Below, in pieces: positions 27,186-35,542 of a DNA stretch of 36,771 nt; positions within the stretch are counted from its first letter, which is position 1; each line of letters starts with the position of its first letter. Both the position numbers and the translations under genes were made by a program. The notes under the pieces were generated by a model that was not told the origin of the DNA, ran no database searches, and saw only the letters and a program-made list of their open reading frames with translations. The stretch is from Sulfolobus sp. SCGC AB-777_G06 (lineage in GTDB: Archaea; Thermoproteota; Thermoprotei_A; Sulfolobales; Sulfolobaceae): positions 1-36,771 of the forward strand of contig QEFN01000005.1 in the NCBI GenBank assembly GCA_003086555.1, in the 5' to 3' direction.

Positions 27186-28036
27186 TTTCTAACCCATTCC
27201 GATATTTTCTTAATTAGATATTGTGATACATTGAAGTTATTTACACGAACCGTATTTTTATATTCTGGAACTCCGTTTACCTCGTTGACGATATATCCTC
27301 TTTCTTTATCTTCAAAAATATCTATGCCGAGGAAAAACCCACCTATCACTTCCTTTACCTTTAGTGCTAAATCTTGTAATTCGTCATCGATTTTTAGAGG
27401 TTCAGCTCTTGCTCCCAAGGCTGTGTTTGTCTTCCAATTTTTCTCGTTTATCCTATATATTCCTACGGGAGCTTCATCTCCTATTACGAAGATTCTGATA
27501 TCCCTATTAGGTTTATTGACAAATTCTTGAACGAAGTATGCGTAACGGTATTGTGAAGTCGTATATTCTTGATATTCTAATAAACTCATAAGAATATCTT
27601 TATCATTTGCTTTAGCAACCATTCTACCCCAGCTTCCCTCTATCGGCTTAACTACGACAGGATATCCGAGTTTATCAGCTAGTTCAAGTGTTTTTTCTCT
27701 CGAAAAGCTTACAAAGGTCCTTGGAACGTTTATACCATGTTTATTTAGCAAGGCTAGTGTGTAGAGCTTGTTCTCGCACCTAATTAATGTAGTTGAATCG
27801 TTAACTACTTTGTAATTATATCCCTCAAAGATTAAGGATGTAAGTAAAGCTCTAGAATGACTAGTGTTTCTCTGAATTATAACGTCTGTATCAAGATTTA
27901 AACTAGATGAAACACCAAAGAAAGAATAGAAATCCTTAGTAAAAAGAGGGATTATATTATGCCCTATTTTCTTTGCTTCCTCTATTAAGTTTTTCTCTTC
28001 CCATCTCAATAGATCATATGATACTCCTAAAATCAC
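27182..28036 (-). CDS. lysX: Alpha-aminoadipate-LysW ligase
   Basis: LysX, an ATP-grasp ligase, joins the amino group of alpha-aminoadipate to the C-terminal Glu of LysW. The protein shows the ATP-grasp features [21 protein letters not shown] and the metal-binding end [17 protein letters not shown] chose GTG 28036, which overlaps the lysW stop as GTGA and gives 284 residues starting (M)ILGVSYD. TTG 28045 would add three residues and overlap more. Neighbours lysW and lysJ overlap on both sides, indicating tight coupling. Assignment as LysX rather than ArgX rests on its place in the lys cluster. Confidence 0.93.
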   Translation of the reverse strand: MILGVSYDLLRWEEKNLIEEAKKIGHNIIPLFTKDFYSFFGVSSSLNLDTDVIIQRNTSHSRALLTSLIFEGYNYKVVNDSTTLIRCENKLYTLALLNKHGINVPRTFVSFSREKTLELADKLGYPVVVKPIEGSWGRMVAKANDKDILMSLLEYQEYTTSQYRYAYFVQEFVNKPNRDIRIFVIGDEAPVGIYRINEKNWKTNTALGARAEPLKIDDELQDLALKVKEVIGGFFLGIDIFEDKERGYIVNEVNGVPEYKNTVRVNNFNVSQYLIKKISEWVRK

Positions 28037-28203
28037 TCTCCCCAATCCTCTCCTACTTGCTCAGCTAGTCTTACTGATAGCCTACCGTTATCGTTAAATA
28101 CCTCTAATTGTGCACCGCACTCATGCTCTATTATTTCTCCAGGCAATGCATCATCTGGTATTTCAACTGGATTACCGCATATGGGACATTTTGCGGTTAC
28201 CAT
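28033..28203 (-). CDS. lysW: Amino-group carrier protein LysW
   Basis: This short gene (56 residues) is easily missed. It encodes [20 protein letters not shown] and continues to a C-terminal EDWGE, the conserved tail whose last Glu side chain carries the substrate during lysine (and arginine) synthesis. The Cys pair CPIC and a later Cys (HECGAQ) bind zinc. The middle is acidic, as needed for docking to basic clefts of LysX, LysZ, LysY, LysJ and LysK. TGATC four bases before ATG 28203 may be a weak Shine-Dalgarno. It overlaps lysX by 4 bp. Confidence 0.95.
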   Translation of the reverse strand: MVTAKCPICGNPVEIPDDALPGEIIEHECGAQLEVFNDNGRLSVRLAEQVGEDWGE

Positions 28204-28238
28204 TTGTGATCAAGCTATTCCATATGAGTTAGAAGTTG

Positions 28239-28277
28239 ATAAGTTTTTATGGTAATAACCGGTTTTAAATTAAAACC
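28239..28277 (-). promoter_or_regulatory. Putative lysW promoter with LysM-type palindrome
   Basis: The 66 bp between lysM and lysW holds an AT-rich TATA-like segment on the minus strand (ATAAAAACTTAT region, 28239-28250) about 42 bp before the ATG. Just upstream is a perfect palindrome with 8 bp arms, GGTTTTAA-A-TTAAAACC (28261-28277), overlapping the lysM stop. Lrp-family LysM is known to bind upstream of lysW in Sulfolobus; this palindrome is the natural candidate site. TATA position is uncertain. Confidence 0.4.
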
Positions 28278-28695
28278 AAACACGTAATACAATTGTGCTA
28301 GTCGTACTTAAAACTCCTTGTAAACTTCTTATCTCATCTATAGTCTTATTTATTGCTGAGATATTGTTTCCTCTTACTAGTGCAAGAATATCATAGTCTC
28401 CGGTAGTTTCATAAACGGTTTCTACTCCAGAGATTTTAACGATCTTTTTAGATATTTCTGGGGTTGGAATTTGAGGTGCTGTCTTTACCATAACTATAGC
28501 CCTAATCTCGTTCTCTAGCTCATAATCTATCGTAAACCTCTTTATAATTCCAGCCTTAATTAGTCTTTCTATTCTCTTCCTAGCTGCTGCTTCACTTATT
28601 TTCAGTTCTCTAGCTATACTTGTATAAGATGTCCTTGAATTTTTCCTTAATATTTCTAGGATTTTTATGTCATTCTGGTCTATTTCTACCATCAC
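28270..28695 (-). CDS. lysM: Lrp/AsnC-family regulator LysM
   Basis: The 141-residue protein has an N-terminal helix-turn-helix (ILEILRKNSRTSYTSIAREL, then SEAAARKRIERLIKAGII) and a C-terminal RAM ligand-binding domain (about 65-141, VETVYETTGDYDILALV). In Sulfolobus the gene at this place, LysM, activates the lys genes and loses affinity in the presence of lysine. It overlaps lysZ by 4 bp (ATGA), so it is co-transcribed with lysYZ and sits just upstream of lysW, whose promoter it probably binds. Confidence 0.92.
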   Translation of the reverse strand: MMVEIDQNDIKILEILRKNSRTSYTSIARELKISEAAARKRIERLIKAGIIKRFTIDYELENEIRAIVMVKTAPQIPTPEISKKIVKISGVETVYETTGDYDILALVRGNNISAINKTIDEIRSLQGVLSTTSTIVLRVWF

Positions 28696-29492
28696 TCGAT
28701 CACCGTGCCCTTACCGTTGAGTGCATTATTTATTGCATCATTCACTAATCCATTAGAAATTATAACTTTTTTAACACCTTTTTCTACAGCTTCAGCACTC
28801 ATTAGAAGTTTTCTATTCATTCCTGGTCCAATCTTCATTGCTAACTCTTTAGCTTCAGTAATTGTTAAATGTGAAATCACGCTATTATTAACTAATACTC
28901 CATCTACATCGGTTAAGACTACTAAGCTGTCAGCTTTTAGAGAGCTAGCTAAACCAAATGCCATTTGATCTCCGTCTACATTTAAAAGAGTGTTTTCTTG
29001 AGGGTCATATGCTAACGGAGAGAAAACTATCAAATTAAACGTACTAAATAGGGAATTAATTACTACTGTATTTACTTCTTTGATTTTACCAGTGTACCCA
29101 CCTTCTATTATCCTTTTTCTACCTCTCTCATCAAGAATTATAATTTTCTTCTTTCTCTCTGCTATTACTGACCTACCGTCAGCGCCAGTAATTCCTATCG
29201 AAGGAATATAAGAAGAAACTTTTGAAACTACTTGTCTAGAAATAAGGCTCATTACCATTATAAACACTTCTAATTCCTCTTTAGTAGTATATCTACTTCT
29301 TATTCCCTCAGGTGAAGTCACAAATTTTGGTTCTATACCCAACTTCTTAGAAAGCTCAGTAACCTGATCTCCGCCTCCATGAACAAAAATTAACTTTGAG
29401 TCCTTTTTAGACGTAACGTAACTTATTATACTTTCTATTAGTCCATCAAAGTTATTTTTAATTACTCTGCCTCCTGCTTTTACCACAATCAT
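28692..29492 (-). CDS. lysZ: [LysW]-aminoadipate/[LysW]-glutamate kinase
   Basis: LysZ phosphorylates the side-chain carboxylate of LysW-bound aminoadipate or glutamate. The 266-residue amino-acid kinase fold shows VVKAGGRVI at the start, FVHGGGDQV (about 36-44), the SIGITGADG loop and LLNVDGDQMAFGLA plus VLTDVDGVLV near the nucleotide site. It lies 1 bp after lysY and overlaps lysM by 4 bp. The N-acetylglutamate-kinase-like length is normal. Confidence 0.95.
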   Translation of the reverse strand: MIVVKAGGRVIKNNFDGLIESIISYVTSKKDSKLIFVHGGGDQVTELSKKLGIEPKFVTSPEGIRSRYTTKEELEVFIMVMSLISRQVVSKVSSYIPSIGITGADGRSVIAERKKKIIILDERGRKRIIEGGYTGKIKEVNTVVINSLFSTFNLIVFSPLAYDPQENTLLNVDGDQMAFGLASSLKADSLVVLTDVDGVLVNNSVISHLTITEAKELAMKIGPGMNRKLLMSAEAVEKGVKKVIISNGLVNDAINNALNGKGTVIE

Positions 29493-29493
29493 T

Positions 29494-30543
29494 TTACGCA
29501 GGCCTCAGAGGAGGCAGTTTAAGTCCCTCTGTTTCATCAAAACCTTGAGATATATTAAAGGATTGGACTGCTTGTCCAGCGGCTCCTTTCATTAAATTAT
29601 CAATAGCAGAGAACATCGTAATTCTATTAATCCTTTCTTCTATTGCAAAACCTACATCTGCATAATTACTACCAATAACATATTTTGTATCTGGGTAAGG
29701 ATGTATATTACCTCTAATAATTCTGATAAACTTTCTGTTCTTGTAAAAATCTACCACTTTCTTCCAAAACTCGAGTTCTGGCACTGATGTAGATAACCAT
29801 CCATGAACAGATGCAAGTGCCCCTCTTACACTACTAACTGCATGAGGAATTAAACTAACTTTAACTTCTCTCTTTGCCAAAGTGCTCAACTCTTGCTCGG
29901 CCTCAGCTGCATGTCTATGTCCATCGGCATCATACGGTCTTATTGCATTTTGCCTTTCAGGATGATGACTCCCTTCTGTAGGTTTTGCCCCTCCTTCACT
30001 ACTAGACACCTTTACGTCGCTAACTAACTTGTATATATCTAATAACCCAGAAGATACTAAAGGCGCTGCGGCCAAGATAGTTGCAGTTGCATTACAACCT
30101 GGAGAAGCTATTAGCTTTGCACCTTTCAATTCCTCGTAATGAAGTTCTGGAATTCCGTAAACTGATTTTTTAAGGAGATCTGGATAAGGGTGCTCATATC
30201 CATACCATAGTTTATATTTTTCTGGATCTTTTAATCTAAAATCTGCACTTAAATCCACTACTTGCAGGCCCATTTCTAGTAATTTAGGAACATATTCTAA
30301 GGATACCTTATGAGGGAGAGCAAGAAAAACTGTGTCAGCCTTATCACTTATCCTATCCCAAGAAAAGTGTGAAAAGTTCATAGAATAAAATCCTCTCAGA
30401 TTAGGATGAACCAGTGATATGGGCTTTCCTGCATATTCCCTAGACGTTACATATGTTACTTCTACTTTAGGATGAACTGCGAGAAGTCTTAATAATTCCC
30501 CACCTGTATATCCAGACCCGCCAATAACTGCTACTCTTCTCAT
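29494..30543 (-). CDS. lysY: [LysW]-aminoadipate/[LysW]-glutamate phosphate reductase
   Basis: LysY reduces the LysW-bound acyl phosphate to a semialdehyde using NADPH. The 349-residue ArgC-like enzyme has the dinucleotide motif GGSGYTGGELLRLL (8-21), catalytic Cys150 in ASPGCNATA and the GGAKPTEGSHHPERQNAIRP segment. ATG 30543 has a TATA box 29 bp upstream (30567-30579), placed inside or before the divergent gene. It is first in the lysYZMWXJK series. Confidence 0.95.
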   Translation of the reverse strand: MRRVAVIGGSGYTGGELLRLLAVHPKVEVTYVTSREYAGKPISLVHPNLRGFYSMNFSHFSWDRISDKADTVFLALPHKVSLEYVPKLLEMGLQVVDLSADFRLKDPEKYKLWYGYEHPYPDLLKKSVYGIPELHYEELKGAKLIASPGCNATATILAAAPLVSSGLLDIYKLVSDVKVSSSEGGAKPTEGSHHPERQNAIRPYDADGHRHAAEAEQELSTLAKREVKVSLIPHAVSSVRGALASVHGWLSTSVPELEFWKKVVDFYKNRKFIRIIRGNIHPYPDTKYVIGSNYADVGFAIEERINRITMFSAIDNLMKGAAGQAVQSFNISQGFDETEGLKLPPLRPA

Positions 30544-30566
30544 CTACTACTGAAAGAGTAGGATGA

Positions 30567-30579
30567 ATTATAAATATTT
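30567..30579. promoter_or_regulatory. Bidirectional TATA element between lysY and the divergent unknown
   Basis: AATTATAAATATT reads as a good TATA box on both strands. Its centre is about 29 bp from ATG 30543 (lysY, minus) and about 26 bp from GTG 30599 (plus). The two start codons lie 55 bp apart with this element in the middle, so both messages would be leaderless. Confidence 0.6.
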
Positions 30580-30598
30580 CGATTACCAAAAAGAAATC

Positions 30599-31027
30599 GT
30601 GAGTACTAACACTGACGAGCTTAAGAAATTTCTTGAGGCTAAAATTGCTGAATTAAAAAAGGAATTAGAATATTATGAGTATTTATATAGTATTCTGGAA
30701 GCTGAAGGGTATAAGAGTATAATAAAGGGAAACAAAGGGACGGCTGACGTTATAAAAAACAGTAGGGGAGAAATAATAGCAGAAATATATTATACCCCAC
30801 CATTAATGAGGATTCTCTTTAGAGGAAAGATAATAATGAAGAAAACGTATTCTAACGTAATAAATAGAATGTTAGAAATTGAAAAAAATAGAAGTAAAAT
30901 TGAATACGAAGTATCCTTAGATAAGGACGAATTAAGGGAAATCATTATTAATAATGTTAAGGATGAACTAACGTATAACAAGATAAAGGCTGGATTACAA
31001 TCAATACTAGAGAGGATAAGTCTCTAA
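30599..31027 (+). CDS. Unknown protein with N-terminal coiled coil, convergent with cedB
   Basis: I chose GTG 30599 (142 residues) over the in-frame ATG 30563 because the TATA box at 30567-30579 would lie inside the longer frame. The N-terminus is a charged helix (TDELKKFLEAKIAELKKELEYYEYLY), probably a coiled coil. The centre is a beta unit (GTADVIKNSRGEIIAEIYYTP, MRILFRGKIIMKK) and the C-terminus is helical and charged. No membrane helix, metal site or ATP motif is seen. It is divergent from lysY and ends 10 bp from the convergent cedB-like gene. Family unknown. Confidence 0.75.
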   Translation: MSTNTDELKKFLEAKIAELKKELEYYEYLYSILEAEGYKSIIKGNKGTADVIKNSRGEIIAEIYYTPPLMRILFRGKIIMKKTYSNVINRMLEIEKNRSKIEYEVSLDKDELREIIINNVKDELTYNKIKAGLQSILERISL

Positions 31028-31037
31028 ATAAGTAAAG

Positions 31038-32825
31038 TCAGCTAGCGAAAGTATCAAGCTTTACTACTAACGGTCTCGGATCTCCTATAAATCTTATTAC
31101 ACCCTCTCCTCTTCCTAAGAAGCTTAACTCTCTGTAAATTTCTTCCTCACTAAAATTAGCGAATCTCTTCACTTCAGACCAAAATTTCTTATCTCCGTTA
31201 TTCATAAAGACTAATAATCCACTATTTTCTAAAAAAATATCTGATAATTCACCTAAGTCGTAAAGATTTTGTGTAGCCATCATTAGGATTATACCATAAC
31301 CTCTACCCCTCTTTATAATATCAGCGACCAGTGAATAGTCCTCACTCTCAGACCTTAATATCGTCCAGGCTTCATCTATTACTAATGAGATTTTCAATTT
31401 ATCATCAGCTATATTATACTTGTTAATAATCTTAACTAGTATAGAATTTATTACGAATCTTTTTAGTTCTTCAGACTTTATTAATGACAAATCGATAACG
31501 TAAACACCCTCTTCAATCTTGTCCACTAAAGAATCATCTGAACTTTCAATGTCTACCGACTTTATTTTGTTCACGATCTTTGATAGGTAAATCTTGACTT
31601 CCTCTGTCACGTCTAGTTGATTTATCAGCTCAATGACGCTATTCCATGTTGGTTCTTGAAATCTACTGAAAGCTTCCGTAATCACCTTATATAGTATTGA
31701 TGAGGAATACTTGTCCATTCTAAATGAATTACTTATTATATTTTCTAACTGAGAGACGTATATTCCTTGATTAATATTTTCATAAATCTTCAAGAGATTT
31801 ATACTATAAATTAATGGATTTAATATAACTGGTTTTATTCCTTTCCTTCTTAGCCTCAGCTTTATATCATTTTTTACATCAAAGAAAACCACTGGAATAT
31901 GATACCATGTATTGATTTTAACACCAGTTGAGATTAAGAATTCAGTCTTACCGGCACCACTGGGCCCTATAACTAACACGTGAGGGTTCATAGTTTTTTC
32001 CAAGTTCCAGAATACTGATCTAGCAGTTCCTATCTCTTTCCCCAAATAAACACCATCTGAGATTATCTGATAAGTCGGAGATTTCGGTATGGAGAAGACT
32101 GTGAAATATGGAATTTGAGTAGGAAATCCTACCTTTTCCTTCCCTCTAATGTAACCATTGGTAATAAAGTCCTCAACCTCGGAAGCTATAGCCAGCCTTG
32201 CTTTTATACCTATACTTTCTAATCCCTTTCTGAGAAGAGTTGCTGATGCTAATGCTTGTTCCCTAGATGGAGAAGTTACCACAAAATATATAATATACTG
32301 AAAAGGTGGTTCTCCTTCACTTATCTTCTTTATCATCTCTTGAACCATAAGTAATTCGTTTTTTGCCTTTTCATTAGAAGGATCTGCTTCTGTTATTACT
32401 CGTAAATTTTGTGCTCGCCTAAATAAAGATTCTAAAAATTTATTCTTATTTAAGCTTTTTTTCCTAAAAATTATGTCTACGTTATCTACTACGTCCAGAA
32501 CTTTATGAAAAGATACTACTTTAGCTCTAAGTCCCTCATTTGATAGATCCCTATAGTCAAACGGTATATCGTCAACAATCACAAACGCTTTATATTCACC
32601 TTTACTTTCTAATATTCCGTCAATTATTCTATATTCATTTTCTACCATTTTTCTATTAAATAATATAAAACCTTTAACTTTACGAGCTAATATATCAATC
32701 TTTAGGAAATTAGGTCTTACTAGAATTACAGAAACTGCTGCTAAAATTAAAAATATAAAATTCCTAGAGATTATACCTAGTAATACTAAAAGAATTGATA
32801 TTACTAAAAACTGCTTACTTTCCAT
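31038..32825 (-). CDS. cedB: VirB4/HerA-type ATPase, CedB-like DNA-import motor
   Basis: The 595-residue protein has two N-terminal transmembrane helices (about 6-20 and 23-38), then Walker A GPSGAGKT (287-294), Walker B ISLVIDEAW (Asp484, Glu485) and the VirB4/HerA motif MMATQN (515-520). CedB is the membrane-anchored ATPase of the crenarchaeal Ced system, which imports DNA from neighbouring cells for repair after UV damage. Size, topology and the position next to the lys cluster agree with Sulfolobus CedB as I recall it. CedA, CedA1 and CedA2 are not in this window and are encoded elsewhere in Sulfolobus. General HerA-type function is sure; the CedB identity is an inference. Confidence 0.8.
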   Translation of the reverse strand: MESKQFLVISILLVLLGIISRNFIFLILAAVSVILVRPNFLKIDILARKVKGFILFNRKMVENEYRIIDGILESKGEYKAFVIVDDIPFDYRDLSNEGLRAKVVSFHKVLDVVDNVDIIFRKKSLNKNKFLESLFRRAQNLRVITEADPSNEKAKNELLMVQEMIKKISEGEPPFQYIIYFVVTSPSREQALASATLLRKGLESIGIKARLAIASEVEDFITNGYIRGKEKVGFPTQIPYFTVFSIPKSPTYQIISDGVYLGKEIGTARSVFWNLEKTMNPHVLVIGPSGAGKTEFLISTGVKINTWYHIPVVFFDVKNDIKLRLRRKGIKPVILNPLIYSINLLKIYENINQGIYVSQLENIISNSFRMDKYSSSILYKVITEAFSRFQEPTWNSVIELINQLDVTEEVKIYLSKIVNKIKSVDIESSDDSLVDKIEEGVYVIDLSLIKSEELKRFVINSILVKIINKYNIADDKLKISLVIDEAWTILRSESEDYSLVADIIKRGRGYGIILMMATQNLYDLGELSDIFLENSGLLVFMNNGDKKFWSEVKRFANFSEEEIYRELSFLGRGEGVIRFIGDPRPLVVKLDTFAS

Positions 32826-32879
32826 GAATATAATAATAATAAAAGGGTGGCGAGACTAAAACGAAAGTATATATTATAG

Positions 32880-33482
32880 TTATAGTTCGATATTTGCGTG
32901 AATCTGCCTTAGGTCTTCCTCTTTTTTACCTAACCTTACCATTAATTCTGCAACTACCCCGTCTAAGAATACTTGAGTAGTATCTTCGAAAAGTGTTCCT
33001 AATGGTGCTAAAGGCTCCGTAATTCCAAGAATTTGCCTCGCAAAATAATCCTCATTAACAGAGTATTTAGTCCTTCCTGGAACCTCTACTACAATATCTG
33101 AAATTTTAGCTATAGGACTGTCAGCGTAGCTTGTAATAGTGATCAGAATTGCCTTAGCTTCTTTTGCTGCCTCTGCAGCGGTTAGAATAAGTTTAGTTCT
33201 ACCCGAACCAGAAATTGCTATAGCTATATCCTTTTCCCCGATAGCAGGGACTATCGTATCGCCCAAAACATACGCGTTATAACCGAGATGAAGAAGCCTC
33301 ATAGCAAAAGCCCTGCCCACTAGACCACTTCTACCAGCTCCCATAACCAAAATTTTTCCATTCTTCTTATTATGATACATATCAACTAACACATCAACCA
33401 TTTTTTCTACTTGTTCGTGTTTTATCATTTGAGCGGAGCGGATTATAAACTCAGCTATATCAAACATTGTTTTTATACTCAT
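32880..33482 (-). CDS. 6-phospho-3-hexuloisomerase (SIS domain)
   Basis: The enzyme isomerises 3-hexulose-6-phosphate and fructose-6-phosphate, which in archaea running the ribulose monophosphate pathway in reverse supplies ribulose-5-phosphate. The 200-residue SIS protein shows [16 protein letters not shown] (48-63), the SGSGRT phosphosugar loop (about 91-96) and LGTLFEDT with Glu166. I chose ATG 33482. TTG 33515 would add an odd serine run and lies too close to the TATA-like CATATAATC (33532-33540). The hexulose-phosphate synthase partner is not in the window. Confidence 0.9.
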   Translation of the reverse strand: MSIKTMFDIAEFIIRSAQMIKHEQVEKMVDVLVDMYHNKKNGKILVMGAGRSGLVGRAFAMRLLHLGYNAYVLGDTIVPAIGEKDIAIAISGSGRTKLILTAAEAAKEAKAILITITSYADSPIAKISDIVVEVPGRTKYSVNEDYFARQILGITEPLAPLGTLFEDTTQVFLDGVVAELMVRLGKKEEDLRQIHANIEL

Positions 33483-33531
33483 GGGGGCTTGAAGAAGAGA
33501 TGAGGATGAGGACAAATTATTTCTCCAAGTA

Positions 33532-33590
33532 GATTATATGCACAATCACTTTAAAACATTACTTCCGTCAAATGACAGATATTATTTATT
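33532..33590. promoter_or_regulatory. Divergent promoters of the hexuloisomerase and zinc-finger genes
   Basis: The minus-strand CATATAATC (33532-33540) serves the isomerase with a leader of about 25-30 nt. The plus-strand TTATTTATT (33582-33590) is 28 bp upstream of ATG 33615, fitting a leaderless message. Assigned by eye. Confidence 0.45.
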
Positions 33591-33614
33591 TGTAAATGTT
33601 AAAACTAATTATAC

Positions 33615-33923
33615 ATGTCATCTACAACCAGATGGATTCCTAAATGGAAAATAATCCAGCTTTCGACAGAAAATAAAACTATTGATGTATGCTTCGACGA
33701 AATAAGTCAACTGTATGCTTGTCCTATATGCACACCGATATGTAAAAAAGGGGGAATACCAGATTATGGTGCATACTTCTTTACAGTAGATGACTTAAAG
33801 AATCATTTAGAAGCTCATAAAGAATCGTTATGGAGTAAGAAGACAAGAAGAGTAGAAGAGGAAGAGGAAGAAGAAAAAGTAAGAGTAGAAGAGGAAGAGG
33901 AAGAAGATGAAAATCAAGACTAA
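33615..33923 (+). CDS. C2H2-like zinc-finger protein with acidic repeat tail
   Basis: The 102-residue protein carries a CxxC at Cys36/Cys39 (ACPICTPIC, with Cys43 near) and HxxxH at His64/His68 in FTVDDLKNHLEAH, the spacing of a C2H2-type zinc site. The last 25 residues are nearly all Glu, built from a 33 bp DNA repeat (RVEEEEEEEKV then RVEEEEEEDEN). It starts at ATG 33615 with a TATA box 28 bp upstream. Its end overlaps the PfkB-like gene by 17 bp. Nucleic-acid or protein binding is possible; function unknown. Confidence 0.78.
   Translation: MSSTTRWIPKWKIIQLSTENKTIDVCFDEISQLYACPICTPICKKGGIPDYGAYFFTVDDLKNHLEAHKESLWSKKTRRVEEEEEEEKVRVEEEEEEDENQD
33849..33907 (+). repeat. 33 bp tandem repeat encoding the acidic tail
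   Basis: A 26 bp block (AGAGTAGAAGAGGAAGAGGA plus AGAAGA) starts at 33849 and again at 33882, period 33 bp, or 11 codons. The purine-only strand encodes RVEEEEEE twice. Copy number could vary by slippage without breaking the frame. Confidence 0.85.
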
Positions 33924-34707
33924 AATAGCGATTGTAGGGAGCTTTACAATAGATCTTCTAACCAATAAAGGAGAGCAGTTAGGAGGACCTCCTCTCTATT
34001 CAGGTTTCGCTATATACATGTTAGGAGGACAACCTATAATATACTCCATGATAGAAAAAAGGTATAAGCAAACTTTACCCTCCTTCCTATCAAAATATAG
34101 ATTAGAATATGTGAATTCAATTCCAACATTTGAACTCATATATGACCAAGATGGAACTAGAAAATTAATTCTAAGAAAGAAAAATGAGAAAAATTTAGAT
34201 ATTAGCCTAATAAATTGTAGAGATATAGATGGAATTATTATAAATCCAGTATGTAAAGAACTCGATACCTTACCTAAAATCACTAAGCCAGTAGCAATAG
34301 ATATTCAAGGATTTGTGAGACTGTGCGAACCTAATAAAGAAGTTAAAATAATCCAGCACGACGTATCGTCAATATTTACAAAATCTAAAAATTTAGCAAT
34401 ATTCCACGCTAATTATCAGGAAATAGGTGGTTCGAAAATGGATTTGCATAAATTATACGATATGGGATTTAACGAGATATTAATATCTTATGACGAAGAT
34501 GGATTTATTCTACATTCTAAACGCTTAACGGTAAATTATAGGCCATTGAGAATTGGAGAGTATAAAGTGGGGACTGGAGACATACTATTAGCAAGTTACT
34601 TCATACTAAGACTAAACGGAACCCCAGTATCCGAGGCAGTCGAAGTTTCTGGAAAATTTGTAGAATGGTTTAGCAGTGAAGGATATCGTTTATTGTTTCA
34701 CAGATAG
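33907..34707 (+). CDS. PfkB/ribokinase-family sugar kinase-like protein
   Basis: The 266-residue protein resembles PfkB kinases: an N-terminal strand and Asp (IAIVGSFTIDLL), LGGPPLYSGFAIYMLGG in place of the usual GG-x-x-N-A, and the C-terminal signature KVGTGDILLASYF with catalytic base Asp225 (GTGD for the usual GAGD). It is shorter than typical members (about 300) and the middle is divergent, so the substrate may be unusual. ATG 33907 overlaps the zinc-finger gene by 17 bp. The last 38 bp overlap the convergent oxidoreductase gene. Confidence 0.78.
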   Translation: MKIKTKIAIVGSFTIDLLTNKGEQLGGPPLYSGFAIYMLGGQPIIYSMIEKRYKQTLPSFLSKYRLEYVNSIPTFELIYDQDGTRKLILRKKNEKNLDISLINCRDIDGIIINPVCKELDTLPKITKPVAIDIQGFVRLCEPNKEVKIIQHDVSSIFTKSKNLAIFHANYQEIGGSKMDLHKLYDMGFNEILISYDEDGFILHSKRLTVNYRPLRIGEYKVGTGDILLASYFILRLNGTPVSEAVEVSGKFVEWFSSEGYRLLFHR

Positions 34708-35539
34708 TGAAATTACGCCATTTACCTAATCTTCCACAGAAATGTATTCCTTCTTCAGTTTCTTCCTTCAATTTGTCATCATGATCATGCTCAAGTATTG
34801 CATCCTTTATAACTCTGTACCTAAAACTGATGATATCCTCTTTTTTAAGTATGTTCTTTCTCTTCAAATCTCCATAAACTCTATCCCATGAAGGAATCTT
34901 CATAGAAAATGGAACTAGAACATAAACTATATCATAAGAGTTATTTACCCAACTAGCTAAAACCACATGAGAAAATGTCACACCTTTATCTCCATCAACT
35001 ATTACGGTGTTCTCTGTTTTATCACTTTTGTTAATTAAGAATACTGCCTCTAAAAATCCTACACTCCTACCCTTTTTAATGTTAAGTAAGTAAGAAGGCA
35101 CTGTAACATATATTTCATCTGCTTTTATCACTATACCATTACTTAAAATTATCCTCTTACCTCCCTTATACGTGAATGTTGTTGAAAGTCTGACCCTAGT
35201 CGTTTTAGATAAACTATCCAAAACTAACCTTAAATTATCTATGTAATACATTTTTTCATTAAATACTAACCATTCAGGGAGGTTTGAAACACCTAATTTT
35301 TCTAATAAGTAATTCTCTTTCCTTGAAATAACGTTTAACTCAACCTCCTTGTAGCTAAATTGGTTAAATAGATCACACTTACGAGCAGTTAATGGTGGAT
35401 AAAGAGGAATAGAGAATTCCCCTATATCCTCGTAAGAGAAAATTCCTCCAACCTTATTTTGAGACTCTATAACCATACTGTCTTTTTTACTTGAAGCTAA
35501 AAGTAGACCCGCTATTCCTCCTCCTAAGATTAAATTCAC
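34670..35539 (-). CDS. FAD-dependent oxidoreductase-like protein
   Basis: The 289-residue protein begins with a Rossmann FAD motif (LILGGGIAGLLLASS, glycines 6-8 and 11) and an acidic residue closing the second strand (VIESQNKVGGIFSY), as in amine-oxidase, phytoene-desaturase or UDP-galactopyranose-mutase folds. A late GIHFCGRLGKWRNFTICETI resembles the C-terminal FAD-binding segment of that group. It is short for the family. It follows the 93-residue gene by 3 bp, forming a two-gene operon. The 3' 38 bp overlap the convergent PfkB-like gene. Substrate unknown. Confidence 0.78.
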   Translation of the reverse strand: MNLILGGGIAGLLLASSKKDSMVIESQNKVGGIFSYEDIGEFSIPLYPPLTARKCDLFNQFSYKEVELNVISRKENYLLEKLGVSNLPEWLVFNEKMYYIDNLRLVLDSLSKTTRVRLSTTFTYKGGKRIILSNGIVIKADEIYVTVPSYLLNIKKGRSVGFLEAVFLINKSDKTENTVIVDGDKGVTFSHVVLASWVNNSYDIVYVLVPFSMKIPSWDRVYGDLKRKNILKKEDIISFRYRVIKDAILEHDHDDKLKEETEEGIHFCGRLGKWRNFTICETINDILHC

Positions 35540-35542
35540 ATG

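Noticed and set aside
30563..30598. ATG 30563 as the start of the gene divergent from lysY
   Set aside because: The only good TATA box lies downstream of it, at the right distance for GTG 30599.
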